From Escallonia rubra (lineage: Eukaryota > Streptophyta > Magnoliopsida > Escalloniales > Escalloniaceae): 64,000 nucleotides of DNA. Each line of letters starts with the position of its first letter. The first letter of the stretch is position 1. The notes beneath the pieces were generated by a model. That model saw only the letters and a program-made list of their open reading frames with translations, made no database searches and was not told the origin of the DNA. The position numbers and the translations under genes are program-made. Location of the stretch: assembly GCA_033065855.1 (NCBI GenBank), contig JAVXUO010001037.1:186001-250000 (forward strand), given 5' to 3'. This document shows positions 1 through 10,645 of the stretch, piece by piece.

Positions 1-404
1 CATCCTCTCTCTTTCAATGGGTTAAACATCATAAGGTTACGTTGTTTTGGTCCACCATCAAGGAGTACAATTTAATTGTTTCCATGATGTTTCCAGATGG
101 GTGTTTCTAACTATTCTAATGCACACGTATATGGCCCACCGTCTTATAACCACTTTTTTCCAATGATTGGCTTCAATTTGACTAATTAAGCATAGGGAAA
201 AACTGTCGGCTTACTTTTGTTTAGACCCTTTCTAGTTGTGAGTTTGCTAAATCTAGGCCTTCTAGGGTAACTTCGTAGTGACTACTGAGATAATAATAAT
301 ACCAATATCCTCTGCATTCTTACTTAAGAAATTATGCCTCGTATCATCGGCAGTATCTATTGCAAAAGCAACAGAGGCTTTCGCCAAGTAAATTGCAAGA
401 GAAA
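1..404. other. Unassigned AT-rich sequence
   Basis: No coding region, terminal repeat or RNA gene is recognisable here. It looks like ordinary AT-rich plant intergenic DNA flanking the decayed element that follows. Confidence 0.5.
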
Positions 405-1445
405 TGGCAAATTACCCCCTCATGTTGTTTGAATTTGCGAGTCAACCCTTTTGCGTATTCATTTTGATGATTGACCCTCCTTATTTATCAATCTGGTGCA
501 ATTTTCGAACAAATTGGCCTATAAAAAGACACAAATCCCTCTCCAATCGCTAATTCATTTACCTTCTCTTCCTTAATGCTTTGTCACGAACTCAAGCACC
601 ACGACACCCAAACCACCCCAACTCAAGAACCGTCACTGCCACCATATCCACAATACTTGAATTGGCGCCACAAAACCCATCTGTTCCACCAGCGAACACC
701 AACACCAACCACCGAAGAACCACAACCACCAGTTAACCCACTTCCTTGCGAACCCCAACCCAACCATTGAACCACGGCTTGCACACCACCAAGCCATCGT
801 CCATCACTACTAACCCACCCTAAAACAGCCCGTCCGGCCACCTGCCACCTTAGCAACCACCTCCGCCCCCAACGAGACTACCCCAATAACCTCCATTATC
901 GCCAGCGATCCCACCCCGAACAAGCACCTAGCTAACCATCTACTTGCAGCACCACCAAGCCAGCGGCCATCACCATCAAAAAAGAGATTGATGTTTTTTC
1001 TTGGGCAGGTTGTTGATGTTTGTGGAGGTGCGTTTGAATGGGTCGGTGTGATGATTAGTGTAGACGACGGGTTAAGCGGGAGCCCAGTCAATGATGGTTG
1101 TGGAGGGGTCGCTAGGGGTAGGAAGAGTGAGGGGCAGTTCATTGATGGTAACGAGTGTTGTGGTGGAGGAGGTATTCAGGTGATGGGCCGATGGCAGTCG
1201 ATTGAGGCGGTGGCCGGGGTGGGGGGAGGGATAGGGTGCTAGTTTTTACCTTGCATAACTAGGGTTTTCATTTCTTTTTCAAGAGAAGTTTGGCATTTTA
1301 GTGAAAGTTAGGGTATATCTGAAATTTCAAGGCCAAATTTATCTGCGTTGAAATTATTGATAGATAAGAGCGATAAATTATCAAAATTAATACCCGAGGG
1401 GGTCGACCAGCCAACCCGAAAGATAAGAGGGGGTCATTTGTGATT
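405..1445. mobile_element. Decayed TIR element (MULE-like), non-autonomous
   Basis: The left edge reads GGCAAATTACCCCCTC. The right edge, reverse-complemented, reads CACAAATGACCCCCTC. Both are followed by loosely alignable sequence (GATTGACCCTCCTTATTTAT against GATAATTTATCGCTCTTAT), giving inverted repeats of roughly 85 bp at perhaps two thirds identity. The interior (about 570-1240) is a GC-rich, C-skewed block with several short overlapping open frames and no recognisable protein. This resembles other non-autonomous MULEs in the window that carry GC-rich host fragments. No convincing TSD was found, so the class and exact edges are inference. Confidence 0.4.
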
Positions 1446-1608
1446 CCATTCCTTTACTAAATGTTAAATGAAGAAAAAAAGCACTTCTCGATCATGACTT
1501 CATATTTTCCCTCTTTTTTTGACCGGCCAATTATGCAAGAGACGTCCCTTTTATTGTTCAATACCCGATGCCACCGCCACGATTTCCTACCATCTTTTTT
1601 TAATCAAA

Positions 1609-1676
1609 GGTAAATTACACTAAACACCCCTAAAGTTTTACATAATTACACTCCACTACCGCTATCTTTAAAAATT
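1609..1676 (+). repeat. Left TIR of the 2.0-kb MULE
   Basis: Pairs with 3552-3621 in inverted orientation with scattered mismatches. The outermost base G appears lost on this side relative to the right end. Confidence 0.8.
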
Positions 1677-1854
1677 ACCCTCAACTCAAAAAGTAACTTT
1701 TTCTCTTACGTTGTTAATGGTGCAATGCGAAAAGACATGAATCCCCCTCAGACTGTTTTTTTGGAATTTTGGAGGGAAAACTTTACTCTCTATCTCTTCC
1801 TCCACCCTGCCACCGCCAGCCCGACCACCACCCCGTCGATCGCCCCTGCCACAT

Positions 1855-2073
1855 GAACCCGATAAAGAAGGTCACCGATCCGCACAGCATCAGCGCCAGT
1901 GAAATCCCCAGCGACGCGAATCCCTCCAGCGTCGTCAGCTGGAGCATCGGCGCCACCGCTGCCTGCCTCGACGGAGACAGATCGAAGAAATCGAACTGCC
2001 CGGCCGACGGTGCCCGTATTTTTACAGATCTGAAATCTCGCCGCCTCCTTCCTTGCCCCACATCGTCGTCCAT
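1855..2073 (-). pseudogene. Captured host gene fragment with a predicted membrane segment
   Basis: On the minus strand an open frame begins at 2073. After a basic N-terminal stretch it contains FDFFDLSPSRQAA, then a strongly hydrophobic segment of about 30 residues including ASLGISLALMLCGSVTFFIG, typical of a transmembrane helix pair or helical hairpin. Base composition here is much more GC-rich than the flanks and the helix reads naturally only in this frame, which suggests coding origin. Past about 1850 the frame degenerates into W/G-rich low-complexity residues. I do not recognise the parent gene. The location inside a MULE implies transduplication of an exon (Pack-MULE). Intactness and expression are unknown. 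Confidence 0.45.
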
Positions 2074-2094
2074 CTTTCACTCTCTCACACACTG

Positions 2095-3264
2095 CCGGTT
2101 GTCTTTTTCTATGAACCTGACCAACCCGTTGCACCCAAGACCGCTTGTCTGCAACTCTCTTCAGAGAATATTGTCTGGGTAAGTCTTGTGAGGATTTTTT
2201 GAGCCTGTAGAAGAGGCTCTCGGCGAGTTTCCTTCTTTTCCGGCAGACGTTTGGCTTGACTTCTCGCCGCAACTCGCTTTGCCCTCAGTTTGGCCGAAAG
2301 AGGACCCACCAGGTTTTTTCTTGCTCCGGTCAGGGAACGGGTGGAAACACCGAAGGTGGATGGCATTTCTTTGGCGGAAAATTGGGAGCTGGGGTTCTGG
2401 AATAGGGATTGAAAGGTGGAGAAGGAAGGTCAAAACCCTAATTTTTAAATTATGGGTTTTCAAAACAAAATTAGGGTTTGAAATCTTCATTTAAAAATAT
2501 ACAGTATAAGGGCAGTATTGTCATTTTAAAAATACGTAATGACGACATCAAATAAAACGTACACTTTTTGGACGGCACCCTAACGGATGGACACGAGTGT
2601 TACATTTTGAAACTTATTGTCCTTGACTGTAATTTCACCCTAACCTCAGGGACACTAAATTAAACTAATTGAACCCTAACCGGTTGTCTTTTTCTATGAA
2701 CCTGACCAACCCGTTGCACCAAAGACCGCTTGTCTGCAACTCTCTTTAGAGAATATTGTCTGGGTAAGTCTTGTGAGGATTTTTTGAGCCTATAGAAGAG
2801 GCTATCGGCGAGTTTCCTTCTTTTCCAGCAAACATTTGGCTTGGCTTCTCGCCACAACTCGCTTTGCCCTCAGTGTGGCCGAATGAGGACCCACCAGGTT
2901 TTTTCTTGCTCCGGTCAGGGAACGGGTGGAAACACCGAAGGTGGATGTCATTTTTTTGGCGGAAAAATTAGGAGCTGGGGTTCTGGAAGAGGGATTGAAA
3001 GGTGGAGAAGGAAGGTCAAAAACCTAATTTTTAAATTAGGGGTTTTCAAAACAAAATTAGGGTTTGAAATCTTCATTTAAAAATATACAGTATAAGGGCA
3101 GTATTGTCATTTTAAAAATACGTAATGACGTCATCAAATAAAACGTACACTTTTTGGACGGCACCCTAACGGATGGACACGAGTGTTACATTTTGAAACT
3201 TATTGTCCTTGACTGTAATTTCACCCTAACCTCAGGGACACTAAATTAAACTAATTGAACCCTA
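2095..3264 (+). repeat. 585-bp direct tandem duplication inside the MULE
   Basis: Copy 1 (2095-2679) and copy 2 (2680-3264) both start CCGGTTGTCTTTTTCTATGA and run in parallel to CTAATTGAACCCTAA, differing by a few percent. Each copy includes a fragment with mixed open frames followed by GTGTTACATTTTGAAACTT and CCTCAGGGACA. The latter motifs also lie at the right end of the MULE at 57959-59023. After copy 2 a short degenerate array of AATTGAACCCTAA-like units continues to about 3345. Confidence 0.85.
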
Positions 3265-3551
3265 AATTGAATGTCTAATCTAACCGAACCCTAAATTGAA
3301 CTAATTGAACCCTGAAATGAGCTAATTGAACCCTAAATTGGCTAAATTAAACCCCATAATTCACTTAGAGTTTGTGGAGTTGACTGAAATTTTGGAAAAC
3401 CACACAAGTGAGTAAAGGACAAAGGGGGGGTATTTTGGGTATGGAAATTGCATAAAGTAATGTGTCAGGTAATCTTTTCACGGAGTTGGGCCTGCCGTTA
3501 AATGTGTGTAGTTGTGTGTAATGCGGATACAAACCTCGGGGGGTCGGAGTG

Positions 3552-3621
3552 TAATTTTTAAAGACAGCGGTAGTGTAGTGTAATTACGTAAAACCTCATG
3601 GGTGTTTAGTGTAATTTACCC
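3552..3621 (-). repeat. Right TIR of the 2.0-kb MULE
   Basis: Inverted match to 1609-1676, ending GTGTAATTTACCC immediately before the TSD copy TTAATCAAA at 3622-3630. Confidence 0.8.
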
Positions 3622-3630
3622 TTAATCAAA

Positions 3631-4489
3631 TTGGTTCATGAAAGAGGTGATGGTGGACCATAATGAGCCCAGCGCCCAGGTTTTGAATGAAAGAATAGGG
3701 CCGCAATACCATGCCTATTGAAATCTTGAACATAGCAGAAAAAAGTGCAACTTCTTAACACAACATGCTGATCATTGTTCAAGGTGCTATGGCATGGCCG
3801 TTTCGTGGTGGTTTAGCCCCTAAGTATAAAATTTAAACGTGAGCAATCAGATATGGACACGTGTGACCTAATAAAGAAAGCTAAAGATTAAAGATACTTT
3901 TCTTTTCGCCTAGAGACAATTATGAGAATTATGAAGTGACTATTAGTATTGATCTAATGATGGTTTAAGACGGTTCAAATGGGGCATGCATGAAATAGCA
4001 TGGAAGTTTTATATAGCTGTTGATAAGGGAGAAATAATCGATAGCAACAAGTATAAGAGATAGAGATGGACAATTTCTTCAGCAAATATGAAAGATTTGA
4101 ACAATTGGCTTTCAGCAGTTACATGATGTTCCAAGTTTGCAAGGATAAAAGGAGGAAGATAGATGAGGAAAAAATAACAACTAATTGACGGACAAAATGA
4201 CTTGACTTCAAGTCTTTCATTTTTCTTTTTTTTAATTACCCTTTTTAGATGCTTTGCCTCTTATCCATAGAGGCCCCCTTCTCAGTGTAAACACTTATTA
4301 TACAAAAGGCTTTCTTTCTTTTTGGGTGCAAAGTTTTTTACTTTGCTTTAAGTTTTCATTTTCGTCAAACTTTCAGTTTTCAGAAAATTCCTTAGGTAAG
4401 AGGCACAAAGAAACTGATATTAAAATTAAAAAAATTCCCGCAAGCGTAAACAGATGGGTCGCTATTATGATTATAATGTATTAATGTGG
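3631..4489. other. Unassigned spacer with possible LTR remnants
   Basis: AT-rich sequence between the MULE and the first recognisable LTR. No coding frame or terminal repeat could be supported. It may be the 5' portion of the following LTR, but alignment by eye fails upstream of about 4490. Confidence 0.35.
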
Positions 4490-5734
4490 TTCCATGCTTA
4501 ATTACATGATGATCGTTTGCATTCTTTCTTCTGAATTGTTGTGCCTAAATTCGATAATTGTTCGCATTCGTTCTTACTATTTGTTTGTGGTCATTCTAGA
4601 ATTCTGAGCGATGAATCATATTAGTATGTTTAATTGTGATTGAAACCTTAATTGTTCCGGTTATTTGAATTCATCTTGGTGCTCATTTTACTACATGTAA
4701 GCAGTGAATTTCTTGTTGATTTTGTGACCGATTGTTACTGTGTTGACCTAGGAATCTGTTATGTTGGCAGGCAGTACAAGGTTGGTTTGTTACTGCTTCC
4801 TACAGGAAAGCAGGCTAGTTCCTTGATCGATGAAGAGGGCTAGTTATTCTGGTACACCATGTATGTGTACAACTGTGCATTGCCTGAATGGAATTGCAAC
4901 TACACAAGATCAATGTCTTGAATTTGATTATACTGTATCTGACAATGACTATTTTGCTTACACTGTATCTTACGATGACTGTTTTGGAAACAATGTTCAA
5001 AGGAAGGTATGGTTACCTGACTGAGGGGATTGAGTTGAAACTCTTCCCCATACCATGATTAAACCATTTGTGTTGATATGAAACCCTTTCCCTATTCCCC
5101 TTGCAGTATCTGTGTTCATTTTGAAACCCTTTGGAAAATCATCTTTGTATTTTTAAAATGATGGCTTTGAAAATAATCTTCAAATGATCATTTTGATATA
5201 TGGTTATGACTGTTAATGCTTGTTGGAAACTGAGATGATTGCCAATGTTCATTTTGATATGTGTTGATTTTGGTCGTTTTCTGGTATATACTCATAATTG
5301 ATTATGGTTTTTTTTTTTAAATTACTACATTGTTCATGATTGTTGAAATGTTTCGAGACATTATCCTCGGTTGAACTCGAGTCGTTTTGTAATCATTTTG
5401 GTTGTTCTTTGAACAACCTTACTGAGCTCTCAAAAGCTCACCCTTCATTTGATTCCCTTCTACATGTAATATTCAGCCGTCGAACGCTCGGGAATGGGTT
5501 TAGAGTCTGTGTGAGATTCTAGTGACCCCGCCACTGATGCGAAGTAAGACCCCTATGTAGGTCAGTCGTTTCTTTGTAAAGAATCTAAATTGAGTTTTAG
5601 AAGTTTTAAGTTGTAGGACTAGCTTAAGTTAAAGTTCCTTTTAGACTGTACATATTTTTTAAGTATTTGAGGTTCTATCTAGTTAGAACTTTGAAGTATG
5701 TGTCTGTGGATAGGATTTGACAGGTCTGATATTA
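4490..5734 (+). mobile_element. Ty3/gypsy LTR, plus strand, 3' half (interrupted at 5734)
   Basis: This runs parallel to the reverse complement of the solo LTR at 28295-31708. Shared blocks include TTCTTCTGAATTGTTG, CTTGTTGATTTTGTGACC, AGTTCCTTGATCGATGAAG, and the core CCTTACTGAGCTCTCAAAAG at about 5417. The alignment reaches GGATTTGACAGGT near 5725, stops at the gypsy element at 5735, and resumes at 14536-14607 with GGTAGGTTAAC through to a terminal TGCTACA. The upstream half was not recognised, so it is 5'-truncated. No primer-binding site follows its end, so it is a 3' or solo LTR. Confidence 0.65.
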
Positions 5735-6669
5735 TGACACCCTCAACCCTGGTGACATCACCGGGCTGAGTTTTCGACCATAATCACATTCAAAATCATG
5801 TGTTGATTACAGAGCAACTACATCCTCATACTCATACATCATTAATAGACGTTTCAAAATGCGTCCTTACAAAATTATTCTTACAAACATACATCGTACT
5901 GTAGTGGAAGACTTTCATGTCTTTAAACAATATGCATAGTTACAGCCTAATATACGATTGTAGTCGTGTGACTCTTATCAACCTATCTCGCAACCTAATT
6001 TTATTCTCACCATTTCTAGCTTGTCTTACCTCTCTCTACTGATCCCCTTGCTCAACTTTTCTAGCTTGTTTCTTTTCCTCTTTCTCGAGGATTCTCCTTG
6101 ATCAACCTTATGGCCTGCACAATACAACATGAGAAATGAGCGCAAATCGCCCAGTAATGAGAATGCGTGGAGTATCGTGTACAAATGATTCGAGAGACTC
6201 GGAGGAATAATAATCATCTCAACGATAGAAATGAATCAAGAGTTAAAATAAATCTACGCATCAACATGATTGTCAAACGATGTGTTCTTTCGTTAGACTG
6301 AGCGGCTTTAAGGCCTAACAGAACAACATTACTGACATCTCCTCATGGACTGGACTGACTGACTGACCAACCGACTATGCAGGTGGACCTGAAATTCATG
6401 GTCATAAAGATAAACATCATTGAAATACAAATCACTAAAATCATCAACACCAAAATAAAATCAAATGCAATGCAACGTGGGCACGACAGACTCCGCTCGA
6501 GCGACATCCATCCTCTTTGGCCAGTGATCATAATTCATAGGCCATCCTCCTCATATTGATGTCCCATTTTGCAGGATTTTCATCTCAGTCTCAAGTATAT
6601 AGAAGAGACGCTGTCAACAAGCAGGGAACTCATCTAGAGTGCTTTCCCTAACCACCTTACAGCCAAGCA
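5735..6669 (-). repeat. 3' LTR remnant of the gypsy element
   Basis: Begins TGACACCCTCAACCCTGG on the plus strand and matches 10646-11614 nearly throughout, including GAAAATCATGTT-type and GGACTGGACTGACTGACTGA blocks. Homology stops abruptly after CAGCCAAGCA. The other LTR continues about 2.9 kb further, so an internal deletion has removed the start of this LTR together with the polypurine tract and the end of pol. A 46-bp local duplication (GCAGGGAACTCATCT at about 6620 and 6666) sits at the junction. Confidence 0.75.
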
Positions 6670-6980
6670 GGGAACTCATCTCGATGCCTCCTAGGACGAG
6701 ATATTGTCTCATATTTCAACATGTTCCTCTTGGACCGCATGTGTAGGGCGGGATCATACTTCCTCAATATTGACACGCGATACACATTATGTATTTGACT
6801 CAATCCTGAACATAGATCGACTTCCTGAGTCAATATTAACACTATTTTTTTCAATCTAGACAGGATTTTAAATAGTCCGATGAACCTCGGACATAACTTT
6901 CCTACTTCCTGAGTCACATGATTCCTTTTCACAGTGACACTTATAAAATTTACTAGGTCGCCTACGTCAAACTCCAACAT
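6657..6980 (-). pseudogene. Integrase C-terminal domain remnant (Ty3/gypsy pol)
   Basis: The minus-strand frame of 107 residues contains LEFDVGDLVNF at its N-terminus, then KLCPRFIGLFKILSRL and IHNVYRVSILRKY. These match the conserved gypsy integrase tail pattern (FxVGDxVxLRV, KLxPRFIGPFxIL, HNVFHVSxLRKY). The tail domain contributes to DNA binding during integration. After about residue 85 the frame departs from the family and ends within the truncated 3' LTR, a sign of the deletion at 6669. It is not a functional gene. The identification rests on motif order and is firm. Confidence 0.8.
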
Positions 6981-6984
6981 CCTA

Positions 6985-7600
6985 CACCTCTTGTCAGCAT
7001 AGCTTTTCTGCTAATTCTGCGCAGTAAGATTTTTTTCTTGGATATTGGTCACCTTGTTTTTTATTTATTCACACAGTCTCGTGCGAAACAGTCTTTGTTT
7101 CTCCAAATAGATTCTAATAACTCAACATGTAACGTTTTCGGTTAAGGATATATGTTCATCCCAATGCTCTGCAAAAATAAATAAAGCAGGCTTTCAACAC
7201 TCTTGCAGTATTTATCGTACGTCCTGATTGGCCACTTGTCTGAGGTAAAAGGCCGTCCTCATGGTCAACTTCGTTTCCACTTCTTCTTGAAAACTTTTTC
7301 AGATTCTAAAGATGAACATTGCGTCTCTGTCGGACACAATAGTTACTGGAACTCCATAACGACTAACCACTCACTTAATATAAGTTTGGACAGGTCGTTC
7401 AGAAGAATATTCTTCCCGAATATAAATCGGGATGTCCTAGTCAACGTATCCACTACAACTCAGATAGACGTATATCTCTTAGTTGTTCGTGATAACCATC
7501 ACACCAAAATTCATCATAATGTGTTCTCACTTCCACTCAGGTGCAAAGAGTGGTTGCACTATCCGGCGATCTTTTTATGACCCGCCTTTACCTGTTGACA
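6985..7600 (-). pseudogene. Integrase catalytic core remnant (Ty3/gypsy pol)
   Basis: Read on the minus strand, near 7306-7352 the sequence gives PVTIVSDRDAMF, the region around the second catalytic aspartate (SDRDxxFxSxFW in the family). A little further, at 7200-7250, TSGQS followed by RTINT corresponds to the HPQTDGQSERTIQTLED motif. The reading frame shifts several times between these blocks, and the zinc-binding N-terminal domain was not recognised. It lies immediately upstream of the integrase tail, as expected for pol. Degenerate and non-functional. Confidence 0.7.
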
Positions 7601-8329
7601 GGTCAATCATCGGGATACAAACTTTGATATATCCCTCTTCATATTAGGCCACCCAAAATTTGGCCGTAACTTACCGTACATTTTTGTCTCCCCTGAATGA
7701 ACGGTACCTCAAACTATGAGTACCCTTATAATTCCTCCCCTCATTTCATCATTAGGCGGAACATATATCCAACCTTCATATTCATAAATACCATCCTCAT
7801 CGTACTCAAAATTCTCTTTTTCATTTCTTTTGAAACCTCGCTGGACTTCGTGCGTCTTTTCATCTTATCCTTGAGCTTCCTTGATCCAATCAAGAAGCGT
7901 TGATCGCATTTTTTTATGTGAGACAGACTGTTACCTCTTTTTCTCCTTACTCAAACTTGGACTTCAAGTTGTTCACATTTTTTTATTGACTTGGCGTAAT
8001 AATCATCGCAGTCCGTTTTCTCCAACAGGGCATCTTACAGAGATTGTCAATAACTCCCTGGTAGTCTCCGACTGAGCTTAGGAAGCTTCCAATCTCAACT
8101 CCGATTTTATGATGTTTGCCATTTGTCACCTTTTTCACTTTTCTCGGATCTCCTAACCTACTTGCGCATCAATCCCATACATCCCAATTTCCCAGTCAAA
8201 ATTCACATTCCTTAAATTTGACATATAACGTAGCTTTCTTAAAATTCGTCAAACTTGCCATTAAGGAGGCTCTTCTTTGCCTTTAGTACCATTCATAAGG
8301 TCACCGATAAGGCAACGACATAGAGATCA

Positions 8330-8640
8330 AGTACTCTCAAAAACTTGATTCATCAAATTCATAAATGCCACAGGGACATTAATCAATCCACATGGCATCA
8401 CTAAGAATTCATAATGCCCGTCTCTGCTCTAAAGACAATCTTGACAACTTCATCCTTTCTTATTCCTTAACCGGTGATGACCCGTTCTAGGGTCAATATA
8501 TCATCTAAGTCAGGCAATGAGTAATTATTCCTGACTGTCACCTTATTCAGCTTCTGATAACCGATACATAGTCTCATAAACCTCTCTTTCCTTTTTGCTT
8601 CAATGACCATCACTCCTTTAGAGCACCTCTGTTTAACATA
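8330..8640 (-). pseudogene. Reverse transcriptase remnant (Ty3/gypsy pol)
   Basis: On the minus strand the block MRLCIGYQKLNKVTVRNNYS followed by LPDLDDIL corresponds to the gypsy RT motif RMCIDYRxLNKxTxKNxYPLPxIDDL. Lower down (8338-8418) [19 protein letters not shown] corresponds to [20 protein letters not shown]. The segment expected between them (FSKIDLRSGYHQ) is largely missing, so there is an internal deletion plus a stop. The catalytic FxDD box that should follow is not legible. Confidence in the family is high; the gene is dead. Confidence 0.8.
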
Positions 8641-10630
8641 CCCTGGTTGTTAACATTTGAAACAAACTCTTTTGATTCATCTTAAACATTAGCTCAGCAG
8701 CTTACTCACATGTTTAAGGCATTCTACAATTGCCTTAACATAGTATGTACCCTTATGCCCCCAATCCGCACCATCTACATTTTCTATCTCCTCTTCTTTG
8801 TCCTGAACTTTGTCCGGACTGTTTATCATGTACTTGCTTCATACAATTCTTTCCACTTTTCCAGTTCCGATCATGGATTCTACCTCTTTTCCGTCCTCGC
8901 TCCCTTATTTCTTCCCAGACCTCTTTATTCTCTACCTCCACCACTCTGTTTTCCTGCCACTTCCGTAACAATTCGCCATTAGAACATCCTTACCTATCCT
9001 TTTTTAAGGGTAATTTCCCAACTCTCCTTATTTTGTTCCGCTTTTCAAAATTTTATGTCATCACGTGATAAGGTTAAATAGGCCAACTCACCACATTCCC
9101 TGATATACTCTTCTGCCTTTCAATCGTTCCATTTAGCACAAGAAACGTATCTCCAACTTACTCTGCAATTTACGCAAAAAAATATCTATAATCGTTATGT
9201 TACCTGCACCTATTCCAGGTAACGCAGGCCAAATAAGCTACTCTCCTCAACTTGTTTTTTGCCCGTTTTCAACAACTTAGAACTCCGCTTGTACATATGA
9301 CTGGCAAAAATCGTCTTTTTGACGTTCTCCTTCATCTTGTCACTTCAACTACCTTCTCTATCTCTCAAATCCACGTAATTGTCTATACTAGCCATTTCCC
9401 TCCCGTGCGACTCCACTCGGGCAGGCATCCTAAAAATTCTGAGATCTATGTTCTTTTCTTCCTCTTACCGAGGCTGCCCTAGCAATGGGCTTCGGTTGTA
9501 CAGCTGGAACTCTTACAACCTTTTGTAAAAATCCTACTGGCTCTTTCTTAAGGTCTTTTTGACCTAATACAACTCACTGCTTATTCCTTCCACTTACATC
9601 CTCGACATTCACTATAATCACTCTTGTTGAGGGCCCCTCTCGATTGGGAACCCTCTCTTGTCTTTCTGACAAAGGAGTAGTACGATACTTAAAATCACGC
9701 ACCATAATATTAACCTTCACACTCAAATAGCTAATGGTTTTCATCACTAAATGACCCTTTTCTATGATAATATGTAAATGATACTAGTTCCGCCTCACCC
9801 TTCTCCTTTTCAATAACAACTTTAGGTCTTATTTCAAAAGCGGACTCCACCCCTACTCATACACCCTATCAACCTCGGAGAAGCCATAACGCTCATTCAA
9901 CAATTTCAAGCTTTAATGACTCTCACTTAGAATCCTTGTTGCATATCCTCGGATAAACCCCAATGAGACGAGTAGTCATAAACAATTTGCCATAACTTTT
10001 AGACAATCCATATACTGGTGTCCATCGTTTCCCTTAGTATCTAATTTGATAATTACTTCTTGTCCTCTCATTCAACATTCAACATTCAACCTCGCTGTCA
10101 TTAATTAACATTGATAGTTTGGGACTCGAACTGACTTGTCGATCAGTCCCTTTTTCCTCATCACTTGGAAGTACTTTCTCTTCCAAAAGTCCATCAAAAC
10201 TCTACTCATTCTCATTGTCAACTTCTCATTTCTTCATTCCAAGGTCACACAATAACAGTGTTCAATCTCATCTATCCTCCATGTAGTCCCTACAAATTCA
10301 CTTCCTACTAGACCTTCATCTAGTTCTTTCTACCCTAATTCCATCTCGTGTACCTTCTCATCAGGATCCTTTTTCGAGATCCGACACCGCAACCTTATTA
10401 TCATCAAACCACTCTTCTAAAACAATGTCAACCAGCTCTTGCTTCCATTCCCTGCAGTAATAGCAGGAACACTGAGGTCGTTAATAAATATGCATTAGCC
10501 CACCTCAGCCCACATATCCTAATCATCCTCATAATTCAGCTAAATCATCAAAATTCTTCTTCTACTCTTCCCATCGATAACTTAGGCCTTCCACCAGACA
10601 CTTCGAAAGTCTACAGAATCATTATCATAC
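8641..10630 (-). other. Gag/protease-side internal region of the gypsy element, unreadable
   Basis: By position between the primer-binding site and RT, this should hold gag and protease. I could not read a zinc knuckle, an aspartic protease DTG motif, or an open frame longer than about 100 codons on the minus strand. The stretch is best treated as degenerate internal sequence. Confidence 0.5.
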
Positions 10631-10642
10631 GCTCTGATACCA
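10631..10642 (-). other. Primer-binding site (initiator tRNA-Met type)
   Basis: The minus strand reads TGGTATCAGAGC, the canonical complement of the 3' end of plant initiator tRNA-Met, 3 bases inside the 5' LTR boundary at 10646. It fixes the orientation of the 5735-14535 element. Confidence 0.85.
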
Positions 10643-10645
10643 GCA

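Larger units (their letters stand above)
1609..3621. mobile_element. Mutator-like element (MULE), non-autonomous, 2.0 kb
   Basis: Terminal inverted repeats of about 70 bp are visible. The left begins GGTAAATTACACTAAACACC; the right, reverse-complemented, begins GGGTAAATTACACTAAACAC, and both run on through a shared block ending TCTTTAAAAATTAC. The 9-bp direct repeat TTAATCAAA flanks both ends (1600-1608 and 3622-3630), the TSD length expected of Mutator elements. No transposase is encoded. The interior holds a GC-rich captured block (1780-2090) and a 585-bp tandem duplication. That duplicated unit contains sequence resembling the subterminal end of the different MULE at 57959-59023, so this copy looks composite. 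Confidence 0.85.

Noticed and set aside
3250-3345. CCCTAA-containing short repeats, resembling telomere sequence
   Set aside because: The unit is a degenerate AATTGAACCCTAA, not tandem CCCTAAA, and it lies inside a MULE.
10631-10642. TGGTATCAGAGC as part of a tRNA gene
   Set aside because: It is only the 12-base primer-binding complement. No cloverleaf or internal promoter boxes accompany it here or at 16024, 17135 and 24706.
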